A DNA stretch of 64,000 nt. It comes from Tipula vernalis. Its lineage: Eukaryota; Arthropoda; Insecta; Diptera; Tipulidae. The notes beneath the pieces are model-generated. The model did not search any database. It was not told where the DNA came from and was given only the letters and a program-made list of their open reading frames with translations. Location: positions 189,816,561-189,880,560 of the forward strand of contig OY282560.1 in NCBI GenBank assembly GCA_958295665.1, given 5' to 3'. Shown piece after piece: positions 45,235-55,630 of the stretch. Within the stretch, counting starts at the first letter, position 1, and each line of letters starts with the position of its first letter. The position numbers were made by a program, and so were the translations under genes.

Positions 45235-47880
45235 TTATTCCTTTAAATTTAACAAATCTCTGAATTTTATGAACTTTATATTTCCTAATGATTTGGTAAA
45301 GATGTCAGCAAGATTATTCTCTGTATCTACTTTAATAATATCAATAGTTCCATTTCTGTAATTTTCATTAATAAAATGATAATGTACTTGAATATGTTTA
45401 GAGTTCTTTGTATAATTTCCATGTTTTGCAATTGTTATGGCACCCAAATTATCCTCATAAATCTTGACAGGTTTACTGATTTGTATGAAAACATCGTTAA
45501 GCACACTGCGCAAAAAGTTTATCTCCGTTACAGCTTCTGATAGCGCTATATATTCAGCAAACGTAGACGATTTTGTTACACTGGTTTGTTTCTTTAATTT
45601 CCAATAAAATACATTTCCAAATAATCTTATAACAAATCCTGAAGTAGATTCTCTATCCTCAATATCGCCTGCCCAGTCAGCATCCACAAAACAATCCATG
45701 ATATCGGCCTCATCATTTTGATAAAATTTTAAATTTATATCTTTCGTTAAATATAAATATTTTGAAACTCGCAAAGCATATTTGAAATATGTTTCGTTAT
45801 AGCAATTTTGAAATCTACTTTAATAATTTGATATACAAAAGTGCACCAACTAAATTTCTATATTTTACATCTTCATTTACCTCGGATTTTTCCAGTTTGA
45901 GGTTAATTTCCATTGGTGTATTATACAGTTTTGAGTTTTCAATTTCATATCGTTTAGCTAAAGATTCTATGTATGTTTTCTGACTCAGCGTCAATATGTT
46001 GCACTTAGTATAATCATATTCAATATTAATTCCAATATTTATCACTTAATTTATTTTTTACTTCGATTATTTTTCCTTCATTTTTGCAGCAAATTAGCAA
46101 ATCATCGACAAACAATAATATATATACGGTTGAGTTATTTTCGACTTGAACATATAGACAATAATCATATTTACTTCTGCGAAAACCGAGAGTTGTTGCA
46201 AACTCGTTAAAGCATTCATACCAAGCACGAGGACTTCCTTTTAAACCATACAAAGATTTAACTAATTTATAAACTCTATCAGTATTATCGCCATAACCGA
46301 GTGGCTGATTTACATAAACTTCAGACAACACTTTGCCATTTAAAAAAGCAGTCTCAACATCTATCTGATCAATTTCCAAACTATACTGACAACAATATGA
46401 TAATAATAATTTGATAGTCTGCATTTTGTCAACAGGTGAATATAGTAAGTATCATCAATTTTATCAGCTTGTTGAAAACCTCTAACCACCAACCTTGCTT
46501 TAAACTCTTTTTCAGATTTCTTTTTGTATATCCATTTTACATCTAGAACCTTCTTATCCGGTGGTTTACTTACTAATGTCCAAGTATTATTTTTGATAAG
46601 ACTATTCATTTCTTGATTCATTGCTTCTTTCCATTGTTTGGCTTCCTTACTCATATTTTCCTCATGAAACGTATCCGGAATCATAGCATCACAGTAATTT
46701 ACAGTTATACAATATAGTAGCCAAATTCTTCATCAAATCGAACTGGAGGCTTAATTTCTCTTTTAGATGAACTCTGCTTAATGGTTATTTCTTTATTCTC
46801 GTTGTCACTTCTTTTATTCCTTGATATCGACTCGCCTGATTTCATTATAACTTCTTCATCAGGTTCACTAACTTTATTTATTGAGCGTCTTTGCTGTTCT
46901 TCATTTTGCTCCGCACTTTCGTCCTCAAGACCAATGCATCTTACCTACACATGTCTTGCAACAATAATCCTGTCGTTGATTAACACTCTGTAACCAACCT
47001 CTGTATACCCGAGCAAAATACCTAATTCAGCCTTTTTGTCCCATTTTGATCGTCGTTTCACTTCCGGTATTCTAACATATATAAAACTGCCATACATTTT
47101 CAAATTTTTTACAGATTGCTTCCTTTTGAAGAATATCTCATACGGTGTCTTTTTGTCCATATTATTTGTTAATGTCCTATTTTTAAGATATGCAGCAGCT
47201 TTTACCACCTCTGGCCAAAAACATCTGTTTACTTTCGCTTCCGCTAGAAGACATCTTGCCATATCCATTATTGATCTATTGTATCGCTCCGCTGTTCCGT
47301 TTAATTCATGTACATATGCTGGACATGATTTTATTATAATACCTTTTGCTCTGGTAAATTGATAGACTTTGGCATTCATGTATTCCTTTCCATTATCACA
47401 TCTCAATTCTTTAATCATTTTTCCCGTTAAATTTTGTACTTCATTTACATATTCTTCAAAACATTCGAATACATACTCTATCTTTTGATTGAATACAATA
47501 TACTTTTGAAAATTTACTGTAATCGTCGATGAAACTCAAAAAATATTTGTCATCATAACATCCTGTAGTACTGTGGGGACCATTCACATCTCTCTGTACT
47601 ATTTCCAGTACATCCTCAGCTCTTCGCCTATTATTATTGAACGGTAGGTTATGCATTTTATTCTCAATACATATTACACACTTCATATAATCCGAGTCTA
47701 GTTCTTTAGGTAAACCTTCTAGTAGCTCATTTTTACACATAATATTTAGATAATTAAAATTTACATGTCCAAGTGTACGATGCAGTTTTTCTTTTAATGT
47801 TGGAATTTTAGTATTAGTCATATTTGCACATATTTTATCTTTTGAAATAAAACTAGTTATTTTGTATAATCTTTCATCCT
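45235..47880 (-). pseudogene. Copia pol: integrase, reverse transcriptase, RNase H (frameshifted)
   Basis: Integrase runs from about 47880 to 46945: zinc-binding 'LHRTLGHVNF' and 'CVICIENK', then catalytic positions in 'VQRDVNGP', 'RCDNGKEYMN' and 'LNGTAERYNR', with a frame change near 47440. Reverse transcriptase runs from about 46684 to 45815: 'WIYKKKSEKEFKARLVVRG', 'VETAFLNGK' and 'LLFVDDLLICC' (catalytic Asp pair present), again with frame changes near 46400 and 46035. RNase H: 45774-45235, 'DADWAGDIEDRESTSGF' and 'SSTFAEYIALSEAV'. All catalytic motifs are recognisable but no single reading frame remains. The 5' end of this half is cut by the DNA transposon at 47891. Confidence 0.9.
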
Positions 47881-48873
47881 TCTTAGCTATACACAGTAAA
47901 AAAAAAATTTAATTTTCAATAGAAACTTTACTATCTTTGTATTGTAAATTTCAAGTTTTACTGTAATAATGCAAAACAATATCAGTTTTAAGTGTATTTT
48001 TATGTAAAATGTAATATTCTTGTATTATTAAACTGGAATTTAAAATTAAAAGAAGTTTCTCGAAAATTTACTTACTATTTCAATCATTTTTCCTTTCCTG
48101 TTTAAATTTATGAGAAATAATATTTAAGCAACATACTGTTTCATGTAAAATTCTGTGAATGGCGTAATTTTACGAGACAAAAGCAAAAAGTAAAATATTC
48201 GTGTTTCATCGTGATTGCGTTAATTTGTGTAAAGTTTTTGAAGAGACTAGTTCATCCTGTAAAAAAGTTAATAAAAAAAATTAAAAAAGTGATTGTTCTT
48301 AATATTATTATATATTTTTGGAAGAGCTACACTATTCTCATCGTATGAAGTTAATAGAATAAATTTATAAAAGTATTTTGAGTTAAATATAAAGCTACTA
48401 TAAGCAGACCTGACCTAACCTAAAATTTTTTTCATATTAAAATACAAATTAAATTTGTAACCTGGACATTGAGGTAAGTAAATAATGAAATTGTATTTAT
48501 ATTATGTACAACGTATTTGTAAGAATTATGATTTTTGTGGTGATATATTTTTAAATTGATATTGTGATATTGGGTGCATTCAGAATATGTAGAGTCAAAC
48601 ACGCGTATTTGATCGAATAACTAAGTGACAAAATGAAAAGCCTAAGTATTTTAGAGATTCTAAAAACTCTATTCTACATTTACGTATATTTTGGTTTGAG
48701 CGAAATATTTTATATTTCAAAATATGTATCTAAACTGTAGACTCAACATGTGCTGGGTGCGCCATAAAGAATTTAATTTTAAATGCAATTTCAGATCCTC
48801 CAAACCAATTGGAATCTACCATTTATTTCTTTATCCGTTTTATATCAATATACATAAAGTAAATAAAACTACA

Positions 48874-51564
48874 ATGTTCTCTTGTGGCAATTGTGGTGTA
48901 TCATGTGACAATGAAGACAAATATTTTGTACATCTTAGGTCTCATAAAAATGACTTAAATCCCATATTTAAATGCGTATTTAGTAGTTGCAGTCGAGTTT
49001 ATTCAAAGTTTATTAGTTTTTCGTCCCATTATTATAGAAACCATCACAAAATTACAAAGCAATCCAACCAAAATAAAAAATACTTAAAATGCCAAATGAA
49101 TAAATGTACATTTAAATCTTTTGTAATAGAAGAATTATTACAACATTTACTTAAGCATTTGCGAGTGTCTCAAGCTTATATAGTTTCTTGTCCGATTAAC
49201 GGCTGTATAAAATCATTTAAAAGTGAAAAAACTTTCAGAAACCACATCAACTATTCACATAAAATAAGATTCTCACGACACCAAAAACCTAACCCTCATG
49301 CGGAGTTGAACTCTTGTCCTTCAGAAAATATGGAAGCGTGTAACATATTGTATAATAATTGTTCATATAAAAATAACTCAGAGGAATCTGTTGAATGTGA
49401 GGACAATTTGGTTCAACGAACTGATATTAAAACCGTAAATGATAATTTATTAACTAATTTGAAGACTGAAAATAATATTCCCGAAAGAGTAATATCCCTA
49501 ATCGCGGATAATTTCTCCATATGTTCAGATTTACTTAGAACAACTGTTCGTGAATCTATTGAAAACGTTTTTAGCCAACATGATCCCCAAAATGAATTAA
49601 AACATAAAGTTTTAGGGGCAGTCCTTCCTCAACTTAATTTAATTTCTCAAAATTCTTTATCAACTTATAAACGTAATCAAAAACTTACCTCTGAAGGTTA
49701 CATTGAACCTATTAAAATCAGCTTGGGTGTAAATAACTATCATAAATTCTGTTTTTATTATTATATACCAATACTTGAAACACTGACACAATTATTTCAG
49801 GAGCCCGAGATTTTATCACAGTTTAACAACAAACAGAAAAACAACTACTCTAAATTTTGTGATTTTACTGACGGGTTTTTATACAAAAATAGTAACTTTT
49901 TTTATCGCCAAAAGCGAATTGAGCTTATTTTATACACCGATGCATTCGAAGTTTGTAACCCTTTAGGTTCTGCCAAATCTAAGCACAAAGTTATAGCGAT
50001 TTATTTTATGATCGGAAATTTAAATGTTCATAACAGGTCTAAAATAAACAATATAATGCTAGCATTGCTTTGCACGGAATCTCATGTCAAAACTTTCGGG
50101 TTAAATAAAATTTGTGAAAAATTATTAGTAGATCTTAAAAAACTAGAAACAAATGGTATCGTATTTAATCAAGAGATAGGAAATGTTAAAGGTTCCCTTA
50201 TTGCAATTTGTGCAGATAACTTAGGTGCTCATCAAATCGGAGGATTTTTAGAAAATTTCAGCTCATCTGAGTATTTTTGCAGATTTTGCCATTTAACGCT
50301 AAAAGAATTTAGAGAAAATTTTCGTACAAAGAGCAAATTAAGAAGTGCATCATCTTATGTTGCAGACGTTAAACTATTGGGGTTATCTGATTCTGTTCAT
50401 GGAATTAAACAAAATTCGTGTTTCAATGATTTAAAATATTTCCACGTCAGCAATCCTGGTCTTCCACCCTGCATCGCCCATGATTTATATGAGGGTGTGA
50501 TTGCTTTCGACGTATGTCTAGCTATACATTATTTTGTTAATATTAACTGGTTTTCATATGATTATCTTAATCTCAATTTACACCGCATACAAAAAGCTTT
50601 AAAGTATAATGTGAGTTTCCCTGAAATCAAATATAAACATAGAAAATTAACTGGGCATGCGCTACAGAACTACTATTTTCTAATTTCATTACCACTAGCA
50701 ATAATAGATAAAGTTCAAAATCCTAACGATCCTGTTTTAGAAATGATCACCCACCTTTTAGAAATTTCCCAAATTGTTTCGTCCCATATAGTAACAATCA
50801 CACAGGTTCATATCTTAGAAGGCCTGATTAATAGATACATGGAGTTGCGGGTATTGCTATTTCCGGGTGTGATACTTAGACCTAAGCACCATTTTCTGCA
50901 ACATTACACTGAATTAATAAAACAATTAGGTCCACTAATTAAGTTTTCCACTCTTCGGTTTGAAAGCAAACACCAATATTTTAAACAGATAGCTGTAAAA
51001 TCAAGAAACTATATAAATTTGTTAAAAATATTTGCAGAGCGACATCAAATTCTGCAATCTACTCTTACGGAAAAGCGGTTTTGTGCTGAAATTTCAACAA
51101 CAAAGTTCATGAGATTGGTACCTGATAATTTTTCAATTTATATTCCACACACTTTTGTATTTGAAACAAACAGCTTGACATATAATAATATCAAATATTT
51201 CTCTGGGCAAGCATTGGCGATTTCTAACATTAACAATGGATATGTTGTTTGCTGTACCATAAAAACAATTTTGGTTAATAAAATGGTTTCTAAAATAGCT
51301 TTCTTAGGAAATTACTTTAGAATGATGTTTAACTATAAGTTAGGAATATTTCAAATAACGGACTCAGACGATGCACTAAATATAATTTCCTTGTTAAACC
51401 TTTCCTCTCCTTTTCCCTTTATTCCGATAAAACTTGGATCAACAACATTTGTCTCTTTACAATCAGCTATTCCAATTTATTGGTACGTTCTCTCTGATTG
51501 GAAAAATAATGTTATTCAATGTTTAAGAAAAACAAAGAAATTTATTTATTTATTTAATATTTGA
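48874..51564 (+). CDS. C2H2-finger transposase of CMC/EnSpm-like type
   Basis: Transposase of the nested DNA transposon. I take the ATG at 48874 ('MFSCGNCGVSCDNE') as start, giving 896 residues; the frame is open to an ATG at 48724, but the first 50 residues there look non-conserved. Four C2H2 fingers fill residues about 1-140: 'CGNCGVSC' with H-x3-H, then three with C-x4-C ('CVFSSC', 'CQMNKC', 'CPINGC'). Catalytic-type acidic stretches follow: 'YTDAFEVCNPLGSAKSKHK' (about 396), 'CADNLGAHQIGGF' (about 446), a 'FCRFCH' Cys pair, and 'PPCIAHDLYEGVI' (about 534). This arrangement is common in uncharacterised animal proteins of transposon origin. Assignment of the DDE residues is inference. No stops or frameshifts. 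It ends 27 bp before the next gene. Confidence 0.85.
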   Translation: MFSCGNCGVSCDNEDKYFVHLRSHKNDLNPIFKCVFSSCSRVYSKFISFSSHYYRNHHKITKQSNQNKKYLKCQMNKCTFKSFVIEELLQHLLKHLRVSQAYIVSCPINGCIKSFKSEKTFRNHINYSHKIRFSRHQKPNPHAELNSCPSENMEACNILYNNCSYKNNSEESVECEDNLVQRTDIKTVNDNLLTNLKTENNIPERVISLIADNFSICSDLLRTTVRESIENVFSQHDPQNELKHKVLGAVLPQLNLISQNSLSTYKRNQKLTSEGYIEPIKISLGVNNYHKFCFYYYIPILETLTQLFQEPEILSQFNNKQKNNYSKFCDFTDGFLYKNSNFFYRQKRIELILYTDAFEVCNPLGSAKSKHKVIAIYFMIGNLNVHNRSKINNIMLALLCTESHVKTFGLNKICEKLLVDLKKLETNGIVFNQEIGNVKGSLIAICADNLGAHQIGGFLENFSSSEYFCRFCHLTLKEFRENFRTKSKLRSASSYVADVKLLGLSDSVHGIKQNSCFNDLKYFHVSNPGLPPCIAHDLYEGVIAFDVCLAIHYFVNINWFSYDYLNLNLHRIQKALKYNVSFPEIKYKHRKLTGHALQNYYFLISLPLAIIDKVQNPNDPVLEMITHLLEISQIVSSHIVTITQVHILEGLINRYMELRVLLFPGVILRPKHHFLQHYTELIKQLGPLIKFSTLRFESKHQYFKQIAVKSRNYINLLKIFAERHQILQSTLTEKRFCAEISTTKFMRLVPDNFSIYIPHTFVFETNSLTYNNIKYFSGQALAISNINNGYVVCCTIKTILVNKMVSKIAFLGNYFRMMFNYKLGIFQITDSDDALNIISLLNLSSPFPFIPIKLGSTTFVSLQSAIPIYWYVLSDWKNNVIQCLRKTKKFIYLFNI

Positions 51565-51591
51565 AGAAATTCTACAAATATCAACCACAAC

Positions 51592-53485
51592 ATGACATCT
51601 CAGCAACGCCTATTCATCAAAATATGGGACCGTGATCGTATTCTAAAAAAAAGCTTTATGTGTGGCGAAAATTTGCAGATTTTAATTGAAAAGGGTAATT
51701 ACGTTTTTAGTTATACATATATTGTTTTGTTTGTTATAGTCAAACTCGTTTTGTAAGTGTACCATTTTCTTTCAGCAAATAATGCAGGTATTCCAGGCTC
51801 AAAACTGGTTCTCGAGTCAGATGGGACGGAGGTAGATGAGATAGAAGTTGTTGAATATTTTTGCCAAAAAAACGAAATTTTCCAGCTCCTTGAGAGTACA
51901 ACTCCGTGGGTACCACCACCATCAACTTCTTCAGCGATATTACCACCAACAACTCCAGAATGGGTACCACAAACATCATCTTCTGAAACACAAATAAGGT
52001 ATATTTGCGATGATAAACTAACTACGGATAATGTAACAGATCCAAATTCGGATAATATAATAACATGGATAGCAACAAACGCCAACATTAATCCAGCAGC
52101 AGACGTAGAACCGCCAGATAGTCCTTTAAGTTCAACGATATCAATGTCGAGTGGTAGACTCACGTCAATAAGTTCTGATTACTCCGGTAAATCAGAGAGC
52201 ATTGGCGCCAAACAAGCGGAAAAGCTTTTCTCAGAATACGAATTTCCAACTCAGAAAATATCTGAGCAAATACTACAAATATTAAATCAGGGCAAGCCAC
52301 TTGGCCATTTATTTTCTGATTTCATTCACAGTATTGTGAATGATATGCGCTGTAAATCATTTTACATTCCGCAGAAAGTATTTCGAACAGTTTCAGCGCT
52401 GCTGATTAATCAATTCCCCCTGAGTTTGGCAGTCGTCGATAGTAAGGGAAAATTAATCTGCACTGAGCCGGTTACTTTGGCAACAAAGCTTTGCAATCAC
52501 AATAACTACCTAAATCGAGCTTCGGAAAATCGCACTTCAACTCAATTATTAAAACGGAAAACCAATTTATCAGACGGCGTACCAAACTTTTTTAAAAAAA
52601 ATACAGTTGAAAAGCTACTATCAGATGACGCAGCAAGTGACCTAAAACTATGGTTAAGGGAAAACTTCGGAAAAGATATAAAAAATGAAAACCTAAATAA
52701 AGAAATTTTAGAAGCTTTTAAAAAAACATTTACACAGCAACGAATATTTCTAAACGAAAACCCTACAATCATTGAAGTAACGCAACATTGGCCGCACTTG
52801 TTGTCGCAAAAATATCTTACTTCCCATTTTTGCGACTTAATGAATATCGACGAATATTTATTTTTCAATAATTGGAACGCGTTGAAAATTACTATTCTAA
52901 AATTAGGCAGTAACTTTAGAAACAAACCTTTACAAAATTGTATCGAAGAAGACGAAGATATTAAAGTTCTACATATAATTACAAATCATTTTAAAGAAAA
53001 CTTGGATGTACTTTTGAAAAAATATTCGGTAATTAATGTTATTCCATTATTACAAAATCATTAAAACTATAATATTTATTTATTTTTCAGTTAGGAACTT
53101 CATTTAACGAGCTGGAATTACCTCCTTCTACGCCGTATCTGGCTATAATTGGTAATTAAATGTGAATTCAATTAAAAAAACACAGAAGCCTAAAACAAAC
53201 ATATTTTTTATTACAGATCAGGCTGAAAATGATAAAATCATATACTTTTACATTGAGGGGCATGTATTGGATATAAAATGTAGTTGCATTAAAACCGCAG
53301 TATTCTTAATAATGGCTGCTTATTTTGTTTTTAATATAAAATATCCAGCAGAATTGTCTCAGTCACTAGAAGTAATGCAAAAAGCATTCTTGAATGTGGA
53401 CGTAAATTTCTCTCGGTCAAAAAAAAATAAGATGAACTATAAATCGAAAGTCGTGAATTTTTTAAAAAAAATTTTAAATGATTAA
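51592..53485 (+). CDS. Accessory transposon protein: CIDE-N-like domain plus SAMD3-like C-terminal region (four exons)
   Basis: Exons 51592-51694, 51776-53028, 53091-53151 and 53217-53485, all GT..AG, phases consistent (103+1253+61+269 nt), coding 561 residues. The start is the first ATG after the transposase stop. Residues about 6-80 read as a CIDE-N domain: 'LFIKIWDRDRILKKSFMC', 'NLQILIEK', 'IPGSKLVLESDGTEVDE' and 'YFCQKNEIFQLLEST'. CIDE-N is an interaction domain known from apoptotic DNA-fragmentation factors and CIDE lipid-droplet proteins. A Pro/Ser/Thr-rich linker follows (about 85-150). The remainder resembles the C-terminal part of multi-copy 'SAMD3-like' animal proteins: 'PTIIEVTQHWPHLLSQKYLT' and 'YFVFNIKYPAELSQSLEVMQ'. 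Its function in transposition is unknown. No SAM domain is seen. Confidence 0.82.
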
Positions 53486-54073
53486 TCTAAGTTACTAAGT
53501 AACACTTGGTTAGGCAAAACAAAGTAGCAATAATAAAATTTAAAGCCATACGAAGTTATTTATATAACTCAAATAGCTAGCTTTTTTTTAGTAAAGTTGA
53601 AGTATTTTCTTAATTATAATTTTTATAATATTCGATATAGATATTTTATTTAGTTTTAGAATGAATTAATTTATGAAAATCAATTGAATTTGTAATATTT
53701 AAAATATAACCTTTAATATAATCTAAATAAACATGAACACAAAATTCTAAAATTTATTTCATTTACGCAATTTACGCGATAATTCATGGAAAATTGTATG
53801 TATGTGTTTTGGTATGTAAAAATACCAAAATTACGTAAAATTACAGGTAAGTTAATGTTTACAAGTACAAGATATTTCTCGTTCATGTACACACGTCATG
53901 CAAAATTACGAATATTATCATGGAAACTATTACATGATTTTGCTAGCAGATTTATGGTTTATTGCGTTTAATTTTAAATGGTTATTTATTATTAACATTT
54001 AATGTGATTTTACGTGAAAAGGTTCGGCAATTTTGCCCACCTGAAAATACACGTAGAATTCAATCAATTTTTT

Positions 54074-55292
54074 TTACTGTGTAGCTATTAGTTTTCTGTC
54101 TGGATTATATATATTTGCTGAATATCCTTTTGAAATTATTGTATGACTGTCAGTGATCTTTGAATAACTTAATAAATTTGCTTTCATCTGTTTCACATAA
54201 AATACATTCTTTAATGTTACTTTAGATTTTTTACCATAGAACGGAAAATAAACTACACTATCACCAATCTTTGTAGCTTCTAATGTTCTTCCATCTCCAA
54301 CTTTAACTTTTATGGGATGCTTCAATATTATTTCGTCATCAAAAAATTTATCATTATTTATAATATGATCTGTACATCCACTATCAAGTAACCATTGAAT
54401 TTGATCTTTACTTGACATGTCATTTTCACTTGTGGTAGACAGGTTGTTCAAAATTTCAGTAAGAAAACTGTTTCCCGGTTGTTCACTTTTTTGTTGTTGT
54501 TGAGAAAAAACTCGACCTCCACGGTAATATCTAGAATTGAATTGTCCTCGACCACGATAACCACGACCGCCATGACTTACATTTACAACCCGACAATCTT
54601 TCTTCATGTGACCAAATTTTCCACATCTAAAACATGTAACCTTATTATGAAACGATGACATCGACGATGAATTACTTTCTGCTTTAAACACGTTTGACTT
54701 TTCAATTTGTGCCTTATTTGATTTTTCATTTTTCTCTTCAAACGTTTTCAATTTAATTTTGCTCATCAAATAATCAACAGTTCTGTCCTTTTGACTATAA
54801 TTTGATGGTAATGCCTTTAACATGTAATTTAATTTCTCTTGCTCAATTATAATTGCACCGGCTTGTTTTAATTCATTTACACTTTTTGTAAAAGTATCAA
54901 AAAACACGTTAACATCCGAATAATTTTTTAATTTAATGTTTTCGAGGTTATTTCTACACACAATTTGTAAAGCGGTGGATTGTTTTAAATACATTTCATC
55001 AAATTTACGCATAATCTCGAAAGCCGAATCGAATTCACTTATGTATTCCATACGTAATGCTATAAATATAATTTGTAGCCTGAATATCTATTTCTTCCCA
55101 CTTAGCAGCATCGTCAGTGGCACATTTTCCCCATACATTTACAACCTCTTTACACTTTTTATATTGTAGAAATTTTATTAATCGTATTTTCCAATTTTTA
55201 TAATCTGACCCATCGAAAATTGGAATAACAATATCCTGATTTTTTACACACAACATCTTGTTTATTTTTTTCCTTTGTTTTGCACTGAACAC
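54074..55292 (-). pseudogene. Copia gag and protease (one frameshift)
   Basis: The start frame opens at 55292 ('MFSAKQRKKINK', with 'IPIFDGSDYKNWKIRLIKF', the copia gag N-terminal signature), shifts frame at about 55045, and continues in 54074-55051: 'FDEMYLKQSTALQIVCRNNL', the CCHC knuckle 'CFRCGKFGHMKKDC', an Arg/Gly-rich tail, and the protease active-site 'WLLDSGCTDHI'. The frame is cut by the DNA transposon at 54081; the last residues called here come from the transposon end. The integrase half continues at 47890. Confidence 0.9.
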
Positions 55293-55416
55293 GTTTTTAA
55301 TATTATTTCTACTTCGCTGAACTATTATAATTTGTTTATTAATTTAAACAAAAAATGTTATTACATATTTTAATTTATTTTATTTTATTTTTTTATTAGT
55401 AACTACGCCGCTACCA

Positions 55417-55625
55417 TGTTAATATAATTAATATAAAGGTTAAACCGCCATTATGTTTCACTGTGTGGTTTTTATTTAGATCTTTACTTTGTTACATTTT
55501 CTCTTAGCCTGCTGTACACATCCATTCACTAACATTTATATAAAAACAAGATATAAGTTGGTGTTACCACGCTAAACTAAATTTCCTTACACTGTATGAA
55601 TACAAATGTACACGTATACCCAACA
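55417..55625 (-). repeat. Copia 5' LTR
   Basis: 209 bp, TGTTAATATA to ACCCAACA on the plus strand (TG..CA ends), matching 44988-45197 with about seven substitutions and one indel. Confidence 0.93.
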
Positions 55626-55630
55626 ATATG
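55626..55630. repeat. Copia target-site duplication, right copy
   Basis: ATATG, same as 44983-44987. It lies within Jockey endonuclease sequence on both sides. Confidence 0.9.

Larger units (their letters stand above)
47892..54081 (+). mobile_element. CACTA-like (CMC/EnSpm-type) DNA transposon, two open genes
   Basis: A 6.19-kb insertion in copia pol. The ends are CACAGTAAAAAAAA and its reverse complement, an inverted repeat of about 14-15 bp. The host copia frame reads up to each end and resumes in frame after removal of the insert. The target duplication cannot be fixed: TA (if the ends are CACAGT), TAGC, or a 6-bp ATAGCT all fit because the flanks overlap the terminal bases. The CAC start and transposase type favour the CMC group. 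Subterminal regions of about 980 and 600 bp carry repeated copies of a (G/C)TAAAATT-type motif. It holds a transposase gene and an accessory gene, both in uninterrupted frames, so it may be recently active. Confidence 0.88.
44988..55625 (-). mobile_element. Copia LTR retrotransposon, split by a DNA transposon
   Basis: The element runs from LTR 55417-55625 (5' LTR on the minus strand) to LTR 44988-45197, flanked by the 5-bp duplication ATATG (44983-44987 and 55626-55630). Without the 6.19-kb insert it is about 4.45 kb, a normal copia size. The LTRs differ by about seven substitutions and one indel by eye (roughly 3-4 percent). Just inside the 5' LTR the minus strand reads TGGTAGCGG, like a primer-binding site for initiator Met tRNA (uncertain). 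A purine run (AAGGAGG) sits before the 3' LTR. Order: gag with CCHC, protease, [insert], integrase, reverse transcriptase, RNase H, as in copia. Several frameshifts break it. Confidence 0.93.

Noticed and set aside
51592..52000. CIDE-N-like sequence as an independent host DFF/CIDE gene
   Set aside because: It lies wholly within the inverted ends of the DNA transposon, which interrupts copia, and is spliced to a transposon-type C-terminal region.
47892..54081. The insert as the internal part of copia itself or an env-like gene
   Set aside because: The genes run opposite to copia, the ends are inverted repeats, and removing the insert rejoins the copia pol frame.
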